Assembly (NCBI GenBank): GCA_022570975.1
Contig: JACZYS010000102.1
Coordinates: 1 to 5,670, forward strand
Reading direction: 5' to 3'
Origin: Candidatus Zixiibacteriota bacterium
GTDB taxonomy: Bacteria > Zixibacteria > MSB-5A5 > GN15 > FEB-12
DNA length: 5,670 nucleotides
Part shown: positions 1-5,282 of the stretch, piece by piece
How positions within the stretch are numbered: position 1 is the first letter of the stretch
How the letters are laid out: the number at the start of each line of letters is the position of its first letter
Position numbers and translations under genes: made by a program
The notes under the pieces: generated by a model
What the model saw: the letters and a program-made list of their open reading frames with translations, nothing else
Databases searched by the model: none
Told to the model about the DNA's origin: nothing

Positions 1-327
1 ATCATCAAATGAAATTTGCAATTCTTCAATAAGCGGGTTTATCATTTCAACTTTTGACTTCATCCCCTGCATGACATGTTTGACTCCCAGATCGGCCATG
101 CGTGATTCTGTTGCCTCGGAGAAGCGCCCCGATACGACGGCAAGTTCAAGTCCGGCTTTCATAGCCAGCACCATAAAAAATCCATCGGATATATTAAATT
201 TCTTAAACTCCATTCTGTCCGGGCCAAAATATATGCTGTCATCGGTTAATACTCCATCAACATCCAGAGCGAGGAGTTTTACTTCTCCTATCGCAACTAT
301 AAAATCTTCTATATTCAGCAGGTTCAT
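1..327 (-). CDS. kdsC: 3-deoxy-D-manno-octulosonate 8-phosphate phosphatase (KdsC), N-terminal part, cut by the window edge
   Basis: This is a cytosolic HAD-superfamily phosphatase that converts Kdo-8-phosphate to Kdo and inorganic phosphate, the step after KdsA in LPS inner-core sugar synthesis. The first 109 residues are visible and the reading frame is open to base 1. HAD motif I is DVDGVLTDD (residues 22-30), with the nucleophile D22 and the general acid/base D24. A conserved NISDGF (45-50) follows, then motif II SGR (66-68) and a QGMKSK stretch (87-92) with the motif III lysine. The window stops just before the expected GDD motif IV, so the full active site cannot be checked. The start ATG at 327-325 overlaps the kdsA stop as ATGA, and a strong GGGAGG ribosome site lies 7 bases upstream. 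Short length (usually about 170-190 residues), lack of a cap domain and the kdsA neighbour favour KdsC over other HAD phosphatases. Confidence 0.9.
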   Translation of the reverse strand, partial: MNLLNIEDFIVAIGEVKLLALDVDGVLTDDSIYFGPDRMEFKKFNISDGFFMVLAMKAGLELAVVSGRFSEATESRMADLGVKHVMQGMKSKVEMINPLIEELQISFDD

Positions 328-1121
328 TGGGCCGCCTCCCTGACAGAAAGAACAGACTCAATAAGCTCATCCATCTTATCAAGGGGAAGCATCGCCCCGG
401 CATCAGACAGTGCTTTCTCCGGCTCCGGATGGGTCTCCACGAAAAGCCCGTTAATCCCTACCGCCGCCGCCGCTTTGGCGAAAGGAATAATATATTCCGG
501 TTGTCCGGTAGAAACATTTCCCCCCCCTCCGGGAAGTTGCAATGAGTGAGTGGCATCAAACACAACCGGGCATCCGGTCTCTTTCATTATCAAAAGGGAG
601 CGGAAATCAACGACCAGATTATGGTAGCCAAAAGTTGTCCCGCGCTCGGTGACCATCACTTTCTTAGAATTTGTTTTTGAAACAATTTTTTGCATATCTT
701 CGGGGGCTAAGAACTGACCTTTTTTTATGTTCACCCATTTCCCGGTCCCGGCCGCCTTGACGACCAAATCTGTCTGCCGGCAGAGAAAAGCCGGAATCTG
801 AATAATATCTGCCACCTGAGCCACAGCCTCAATTTCAGTTGTCTCGTGGACATCGGTCAAAATCGGCAGGTTAAACTGCTTTTTGATATTGGCTAAAATC
901 TCAAGTCCCTTATCCATTCCATTGCCACTAAAAGAACCAGGCGACAACCTGTTGGCTTTTTTGTATGAGGCTTTAAAGACAAAGGGGATATCATATTTCT
1001 CAGCTAACTCTTTTACACTCTCAGCAACTGAAAAACAGAGCTCGGCCGACTCAATCACACAGGGTCCGGCGATGAGAAAAAACTCATTATTTTCAATTCT
1101 TTTCATAGTCGTTTCAGGCAT
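324..1121 (-). CDS. kdsA: 3-deoxy-8-phosphooctulonate synthase (KdsA), metal-dependent class
   Basis: The enzyme condenses phosphoenolpyruvate with arabinose-5-phosphate to give Kdo-8-phosphate in the cytosol. The 265-residue length and (beta/alpha)8-barrel motifs fit the family (about 265-285 residues). IAGPCVIES (17-25), KANR (55-58), IIQIPAFLCRQTDL (106-119), NIKKGQFLAP (131-140), TERGTTFGYHNLVVDFR (158-174), DATHSLQLPGG (189-199) and ETHPEPEKALSDA (229-241) run in the usual order. C21, H192, E229 and D240 align with the metal ligands Cys11, His185, Glu222 and Asp233 of the Aquifex enzyme. The E. coli class has Asn in place of the Cys, so this is the metal-dependent class. The usual KANRSS is KANRLS here (L59). 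ATG at 1121 was taken as the start, but Met6 (1106) is also possible: neither has a clear ribosome site, and both leave the core intact. kdsC follows with an ATGA overlap. A run of eight G (527-520) encodes part of the Gly198-201 loop. Confidence 0.95.
   Translation of the reverse strand: MPETTMKRIENNEFFLIAGPCVIESAELCFSVAESVKELAEKYDIPFVFKASYKKANRLSPGSFSGNGMDKGLEILANIKKQFNLPILTDVHETTEIEAVAQVADIIQIPAFLCRQTDLVVKAAGTGKWVNIKKGQFLAPEDMQKIVSKTNSKKVMVTERGTTFGYHNLVVDFRSLLIMKETGCPVVFDATHSLQLPGGGGNVSTGQPEYIIPFAKAAAAVGINGLFVETHPEPEKALSDAGAMLPLDKMDELIESVLSVREAAQ
335..340 (-). promoter_or_regulatory. Shine-Dalgarno site of kdsC inside the end of kdsA
   Basis: GGGAGG on the minus strand lies 7 bases before the kdsC ATG and within the last codons of kdsA. 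Together with the ATGA stop/start overlap it fixes the kdsC start and suggests coupled translation of the two enzymes. Confidence 0.8.
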
Positions 1122-1129
1122 AGTTTAGA

Positions 1130-1158
1130 AATATAGGGAAAAGCTATCGGGTAGTAAA
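1130..1158 (-). promoter_or_regulatory. Candidate sigma-70-type promoter of kdsA-kdsC
   Basis: On the minus strand a TTTACT box (1158-1153) is followed after exactly 17 bases by TATATT (1135-1130). Each is a 4-5 of 6 match to TTGACA and TATAAT. The -10 box ends only 8 bases before the annotated ATG at 1121, so transcription would start at or next to the start codon. This would give a leaderless or nearly leaderless mRNA, in keeping with the absence of a Shine-Dalgarno sequence. The sequence is AT-rich, so a chance match cannot be excluded. Confidence 0.4.
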
Positions 1159-1200
1159 TGAATTATTATTGAGCCTCTGATGAGAGTCTTTTTGACTTGC

Positions 1201-1275
1201 GTAGGTCGAAATCCCCTGCGGTTTCGACAAAGTGATTTTGTCGATAATGTCAGGAGCGCGGGGCTCCTGACCTAC
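1201..1275. repeat. 75-base element of nested inverted repeats (cloverleaf-like)
   Basis: The ends are perfect 7-base inverted repeats, GTAGGTC (1201-1207) and GACCTAC (1269-1275). Inside are three further perfect hairpins. GTCGAAA/TTTCGAC pairs 1205-1211 with 1222-1228. TCGACAAA/TTTGTCGA pairs 1224-1231 with 1237-1244 around a 5-base loop. GTCAGGAGC/GCTCCTGAC pairs 1249-1257 with 1263-1271 around a 5-base loop. The stems share bases, so alternative folds compete. It encodes no protein. It lies between the end of the PrpD-family gene and the kdsA promoter. The design resembles dispersed intergenic (REP- or MITE-like) repeats; only one copy is in the window, so dispersal is not shown. No clear target-site duplication is seen. 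A short outer pair AGTCTT (1185-1190) / AAGACT (1277-1282) could extend it or be chance. Confidence 0.7.
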
Positions 1276-1284
1276 TAAGACTGG

Positions 1285-1304
1285 ATTCCCGTCTGCACGG
1301 GAAT
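1285..1304. repeat. 20-base dRS3-like palindrome, ATTCCC-N8-GGGAAT
   Basis: ATTCCCGT (1285-1292) and ACGGGAAT (1297-1304) form a perfect 8-base stem around the loop CTGC. The 20-base core fits the Neisseria dRS3 pattern ATTCCC-N8-GGGAAT, and the flanks CTGG and GACG (1281-1308) are the context I recall for this palindrome in many unrelated genomes. It sits 14 bases past the stop of the PrpD-family gene and could act as an mRNA 3'-end hairpin. On the minus strand it is followed by CCAGTC rather than a T run, so it is not a convincing intrinsic terminator. Confidence 0.65.
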
Positions 1305-1318
1305 GACGATTAAGCCTG

Positions 1319-2692
1319 CTACCCCTTAATGGCCAGTTGGGTCATGAAATCACGGGCCGACATGGTTTCACAACTGTAAATCATCTTCTTGATATCCGCT
1401 AATTTTTCATCAGAAAATAAATTCTCGGCCAATGAGTTAAACTTTACTGTCAAATCCTCATCGGTCATTGGTTCTCTTGGATCACCTTTGGGAAACTCCC
1501 TGTATTCAGAATACTCTTTGCCGTCTCTTGTTTTTATTACAACTCTGGAGGGTTGTTTTTCCGGGAAGAGTTTTTCAAACTCCATTGACGCCTCACCTTT
1601 TATCTTATCAATCACCTTCCAAATCCGTTCATCTTTCATCTTACTGTCAGAAAATGACTGGGTCGTTACCTGGCCGTCAACAAGGGCGGCGGCAATACAG
1701 TAAGGCAGAGAGTGGTCTGCTGTTTCTCTTGAGTCCGGACGATATTTGTGCTCATCGAACAAAATGTCACAGGCGCGCGCTATGGTGGTCACTGTTACCT
1801 TTTGAATATCATCAAGAGCAATATTGTTATCTTTCATCACTTTCAAGGTGCAGGTAATATGGGTGTGGGTCAGCGCCTCGGTTGGGAAGGCTTTCATGGA
1901 GCATTCAAGAATTTTAAATTTGTCACCAAGATTGTCAACCAACTTGCTCTTATCCCAGCCTTCACCAAAACAATCCATCAATCCTTCTTTTCCCTCAAAA
2001 ACTGCTTCTGTGCCGCTGAAACCTTTTTGAGCCATCAAGGCGGCAAAAACCCCGCTCTGAACGGCCATTGGGTCAACGGTGTTTTTCATCATGGTCAGTT
2101 TTCCGGCCGTGGGACAACCGATTGTATGGTTATGCGAGCCGTTTATCCCAACGGCGTTAACCAGCTCATCCACAGACAAACCAAGAATTTTGCCGGCCAC
2201 AAGTGGAGAAACAAACTGAGTCAAAGTGGCGTGATGCCATTTACGCTCTCTGACTCCGGGCGTGGCAAACTCACAGAGCCTCATCTCAAACTCATAGGCC
2301 AGAACAATGGCCACTATGACCTCCTCCATTGATGCTTCCACCATCTCGGCCATTGATATAGCGGCCGGAATAATGTCCGATGGGTGCGAGGGGTCTTCTT
2401 TCCAGTAAATGTCGTTGAAGTCTAAAGCACGAATCATGAGAGAGTTTATCAGAGTTGCGCTGACCGCCGGCATCCGGTCACCAAAACCGAAAAGCGAAGC
2501 CTGAGCCTTGCCCCCTATCTCACGATAAATCTCTCTGATAATATTTACATCTTTGGTGTGGTAGCCTCCATAGGCACAGCCAACCGAGTCGTACAAATAT
2601 CTTTTTACTTCGTGGACAACGTTTTCGGGAAGGTCACTGTATTTCAGACTATATGTAAACTCGGCCAATTTTCTTGAGATAGTTTTTTCCAT
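1319..2692 (-). CDS. MmgE/PrpD-family protein (2-methylcitrate dehydratase-like)
   Basis: Known family members dehydrate 2-methylcitrate to 2-methyl-cis-aconitate (PrpD, MmgE) or decarboxylate cis-aconitate to itaconate (CAD/IRG1); they have no Fe-S cluster and act in the cytosol. The 457-residue length is normal for the family (about 450-480). A helical N-terminal domain covers roughly residues 5-265 and the lid domain 266-440. Family landmarks are ALDFNDIYW (89-97), HPSD (103-106), KWHHATL (151-157), MMKN (201-204), SMKAFP (265-270) and DHSLPY (326-331). By comparison with CAD, D91, H103, H153 or H154, K203, K267 and Y331 are the likely active-site residues. The Thr of the usual DFNDT is Ile95. 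It starts 21 bases after the aconitase-like gene, with a weak ribosome site, and is the last gene of the unit. A five-codon reading frame (ATG at 2709) ends in TGATG across its start. I cannot settle the substrate (methylcitrate, homocitrate or another tricarboxylate) from sequence. Confidence 0.9.
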   Translation of the reverse strand: MEKTISRKLAEFTYSLKYSDLPENVVHEVKRYLYDSVGCAYGGYHTKDVNIIREIYREIGGKAQASLFGFGDRMPAVSATLINSLMIRALDFNDIYWKEDPSHPSDIIPAAISMAEMVEASMEEVIVAIVLAYEFEMRLCEFATPGVRERKWHHATLTQFVSPLVAGKILGLSVDELVNAVGINGSHNHTIGCPTAGKLTMMKNTVDPMAVQSGVFAALMAQKGFSGTEAVFEGKEGLMDCFGEGWDKSKLVDNLGDKFKILECSMKAFPTEALTHTHITCTLKVMKDNNIALDDIQKVTVTTIARACDILFDEHKYRPDSRETADHSLPYCIAAALVDGQVTTQSFSDSKMKDERIWKVIDKIKGEASMEFEKLFPEKQPSRVVIKTRDGKEYSEYREFPKGDPREPMTDEDLTVKFNSLAENLFSDEKLADIKKMIYSCETMSARDFMTQLAIKG

Positions 2693-2713
2693 CAGGTTAT
2701 ACCGTTCATTATT

Positions 2714-4690
2714 TTATTTGTTAATTTTGCTAATATTGGCCTGTACCCATTTTTCCAGCCCACCTAAGACAATAAGTTCCTGAGCCGCTTTCCCAAGCGG
2801 TCTAATTTGATATTGCCTATTATTATATTCAATTTCTGCTTTTTCAAAATCAACGATGATATCACCATCACCCACTCTGGTCAAAGTGTCATCAGAGAAT
2901 TCTGTCTTTAATGTATCAACCAGCTCGGGACATTCTATCGTTACAAACCCGTTATTGATAGCGTTACGTTTGTAAGTTTCACTGAATGATGCCGCAACTA
3001 TAAGCTGGATCCCTTTATACTTGAGGGCCGTGGCCGCCTGTTCACGAGAGCTGCCGGTTCCAAAATTATATCCGCCGACCAAAATGTCCCCCCCTTGAGC
3101 AATCCCCTGAAACTTTGGGTCATAATTTTCCATAGCTGCCTTTGCCTGTTGCTCGGCTGTAAAATTATCAAGATATGTATATTTCCCCGGGAAAATGCCA
3201 TCGGTATTCATGTTGTCAGCCTGACAATAAAGAAGCCGGCCGGAATATGTTTTTTGAAATCCGTCAATTAATTCCGTTTCAGATTGTTTCTGGTCGTCCC
3301 TTTTTGATATTTCCATATTCCCCAAAATTTCTGTTTCAGAAAAATTATGCGGCATGTCAATGAACCCGGAGATTGCCGAGGCCGCAACCACTGATGGTGA
3401 AGCCAGATATGCAAAGGCGTCTCTTGAACCCATTCTTCCTTTGAAATTTCTATTGGTTGCCGAGATTCCAACCTCGCCTGCTTGCAGCAATCCCTCGCCA
3501 AGTCCAATACATGGCCCGCAGCCCGGGGGAAGAACTCTTGCCCCGGAGGTGATAAGTTTTTGCCAGTCGCCTCTTTTTTCTGATTCTTTTTGCACCTCGC
3601 TTGAGGCAGCGGCAATATAAAACTCAACCCCATCAGCAACTTTTTTTCCATCAACAACAGAAGCGGCCGCAGCCAGATCATCAATGCGGCTGTTGACACA
3701 GGAGACAAGATATGCTTTTTGCACGGCTATTTTTTTCTCTCTTAAGTCACGGACAGAAGTCATGATCTTTACCGAATTAGGACCAGAAACATGGGGCGAG
3801 ACAGTTGATAAATCCAAGGTCAGTTTTCTGGAATAAAAGCAGTCATCATCGGCTGAAAGAATGCTGTTCTTGAGAATATTTAATTTTTCTTCAGACATTC
3901 TGGGATGTGATTTTTGATTGTCCGAATCAGAAGGAACCCCTTCGGCGCCTCTTTGCTCAATAAAATTTATTCTTTTTTCAAGCCAGGCAATTGTTCCCTC
4001 ATCGACCGGAAAAAGCCCCACCAGTGCGCCCCATTCGGTAGTCATGTTAGCGATTGTCAGACGGTCATCAATTGACAGCCCGGCAACACCTTCACCGCAA
4101 AATTCTACGGCATGGTTTAATACTTCGTCGTTGTTAAAAAAACCGCACAAAGTTACAATTACATCTTTGCCAAATACGCCCTGGCTTAGTTTTCCTTTCA
4201 GCTCACACCTTGCCACCTGTGGAACCTGCCACCAGGTTTTACCGGTTGCCCAGATAGATGCGGCATCGGTTCTGACAATCGGAGTTCCCAGACAACCCAA
4301 CCCTCCATACATATTGGAATGGCTGTCCGAGGCCACCACCATGGTCTGGGGCCAGGCGTAACCTTCCTCACACATAATCTGATGCCCAATCCCTCTTCCG
4401 GCCGGATAAAAATCTATGTCGTTCTGTGCCGCAAATTCTTTTATAGCCGAATATTTTTTGAGGTTTGCCTCTGATTTATCCTGAACGTTATGGTCTAAAG
4501 TAAAAACCAATTGCCGGGGGTCATATATTTTTGATGCGCCTATTGATTTAAACTTAGGAATTACCGCTCCGCTATTGTCATGGGTCATGACGTACGAAGG
4601 AGAAATGGTTATATAGTCTCCGGCTTTAACTTTTACTTTTGTACCGGATATATGCTCTTGAGCAATTTTTTCTACAAGATTTTGACCCAT
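2714..4690 (-). CDS. Single-chain homoaconitase of the fungal Lys4 type (aconitase superfamily)
   Basis: This is a [4Fe-4S] hydro-lyase. Lys4 hydrates cis-homoaconitate to homoisocitrate in alpha-aminoadipate lysine synthesis; related enzymes act on citrate, methylcitrate or isopropylmalate. The catalytic domain (about 25-440) and swivel domain (about 480-610) are in one chain. Fe-S ligands are C331, C391 and C394. DH (66-67), DSH (122-124), E219, R414 and R419, and SSR (547-549) match aconitase catalytic positions. Lys4-like stretches, from memory, include GQNLVEKI (2-9), YPAGRGIGHQ (95-104), CLGTPIVRTDAASIWATG (133-150), KAYLVSC (325-331), ATNRNFKGRMGS (411-422), NTDGIFPGKYTY (495-506) and the C-terminal GGLEKWV (643-649). 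NSRIDDL (333-339) resembles homoaconitase/isopropylmalate isomerase rather than aconitase. V332 replaces the usual Thr of SCTN. The chain begins where mature Lys4 begins, with no transit peptide. The HD gene ends 18 bases upstream; a GAGG overlaps its stop, about 15 bases from the ATG. The true substrate is unknown; an aconitase or methylaconitase role remains possible. Confidence 0.85.
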   Translation of the reverse strand: MGQNLVEKIAQEHISGTKVKVKAGDYITISPSYVMTHDNSGAVIPKFKSIGASKIYDPRQLVFTLDHNVQDKSEANLKKYSAIKEFAAQNDIDFYPAGRGIGHQIMCEEGYAWPQTMVVASDSHSNMYGGLGCLGTPIVRTDAASIWATGKTWWQVPQVARCELKGKLSQGVFGKDVIVTLCGFFNNDEVLNHAVEFCGEGVAGLSIDDRLTIANMTTEWGALVGLFPVDEGTIAWLEKRINFIEQRGAEGVPSDSDNQKSHPRMSEEKLNILKNSILSADDDCFYSRKLTLDLSTVSPHVSGPNSVKIMTSVRDLREKKIAVQKAYLVSCVNSRIDDLAAAASVVDGKKVADGVEFYIAAASSEVQKESEKRGDWQKLITSGARVLPPGCGPCIGLGEGLLQAGEVGISATNRNFKGRMGSRDAFAYLASPSVVAASAISGFIDMPHNFSETEILGNMEISKRDDQKQSETELIDGFQKTYSGRLLYCQADNMNTDGIFPGKYTYLDNFTAEQQAKAAMENYDPKFQGIAQGGDILVGGYNFGTGSSREQAATALKYKGIQLIVAASFSETYKRNAINNGFVTIECPELVDTLKTEFSDDTLTRVGDGDIIVDFEKAEIEYNNRQYQIRPLGKAAQELIVLGGLEKWVQANISKINK

Positions 4691-4708
4691 GGAATAGTAT
4701 ATAAACCT

Positions 4709-5260
4709 CTAACAGACAAGATCAAAATCTATAAAATCAGTATGATGAAAAATAATGCTCTCGGGAAGCCGCTTTTCTCCGGCTCCTTCTTTGGAGTGAG
4801 TGGCAATCATATGCATTACCTCAGATGGCAGTTTATGTTTGAAAGCCAGACCAACACCGCTGAAGGGATGCCTGATATGTTTGCCGTAATCAGATTTATT
4901 CGGTTTGCCGTCAATAATCTCAAACTCAAGCAGCTTGCCAACATCGGCAAGCAGAGCACCGGAAACCAGGTAGTTACGGTTTACCGGAGTTTTGTTTTTG
5001 CCATGTATTTCATCTAAAACTTCATCACAGGCGACCGACATTCTGACACAGGCACGGACATGATCTATAAACCCAATTTTTACATTTTTTACCAGGAGAG
5101 TAAAAGGAATATTTCTCAGTAGTTCTTCGGTCCAGCCTCTGAATTCAATAGCCTCAATCCAACAGGCGATTGTTTTTTCTTTTAGCTCTTCATCTTTTAT
5201 TAAGTCCATCTCCGGAAACAATCCCATAACCAGAGACTTTAATTCTTCATTTGCTGACAT
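4709..5260 (-). CDS. HD-domain protein lacking the signature histidine
   Basis: This 183-residue cytosolic protein has no signal peptide or membrane segment and looks like a small metal-dependent phosphohydrolase (HD superfamily). The core runs from DHVRACVRM (66-74) through GALLADVGKLLEFE (101-114), IRHPFSGVGLAF (129-140), IATHSKEG (152-159) and HHTDFIDFD (172-180). H67, D106, H131, H155 and D175 sit at metal- or substrate-site positions. The first residue of the usual HD pair (LLHDVGK) is Ala105, coded GCC, two base changes from any His codon, so not a simple read error. Catalysis may be lost or changed, leaving a binding or regulatory role. The start ATG has a good GAGG site (5271-5268) 7 bases away. 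It lies 22 bases after the PDZ gene and 18 before the homoaconitase-like gene, as if co-transcribed. I recognise the superfamily but not a specific subfamily, and its ligand is unknown. Confidence 0.8.
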   Translation of the reverse strand: MSANEELKSLVMGLFPEMDLIKDEELKEKTIACWIEAIEFRGWTEELLRNIPFTLLVKNVKIGFIDHVRACVRMSVACDEVLDEIHGKNKTPVNRNYLVSGALLADVGKLLEFEIIDGKPNKSDYGKHIRHPFSGVGLAFKHKLPSEVMHMIATHSKEGAGEKRLPESIIFHHTDFIDFDLVC

Positions 5261-5267
5261 TCATAAA

Positions 5268-5271
5268 CCTC
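5268..5271 (-). promoter_or_regulatory. Shine-Dalgarno site of the HD-domain gene
   Basis: GAGG on the minus strand lies in the 22-base gap after the PDZ gene, 7 bases from the ATG at 5260. It is the clearest ribosome site of the four-gene unit. It supports the start at 5260 over the out-of-frame ATG at 5264. Confidence 0.65.
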
Positions 5272-5282
5272 GTCAATTAAAT

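Noticed and set aside
1285..1304. Palindrome as an intrinsic terminator of the PrpD-family unit
   Set aside because: The stem is good but no T run follows on the minus strand, and the same palindrome pattern is common in repeats unrelated to termination.
1748..2332. 194-residue plus-strand reading frame inside the PrpD-family gene
   Set aside because: It is antisense to a gene with clear family motifs, has no recognisable domain, and its residues are the low-constraint shadow of the coding strand.
2694..2709. Five-codon minicistron whose TGA overlaps the PrpD-family start (TGATG)
   Set aside because: It may aid translational coupling, but it is so short that chance explains it and it has no ribosome site.
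3268..3708. 146-residue minus-strand reading frame overlapping the homoaconitase-like gene
   Set aside because: It is a frame-shifted shadow of the Fe-S cysteine region; the main frame carries all catalytic motifs without interruption.
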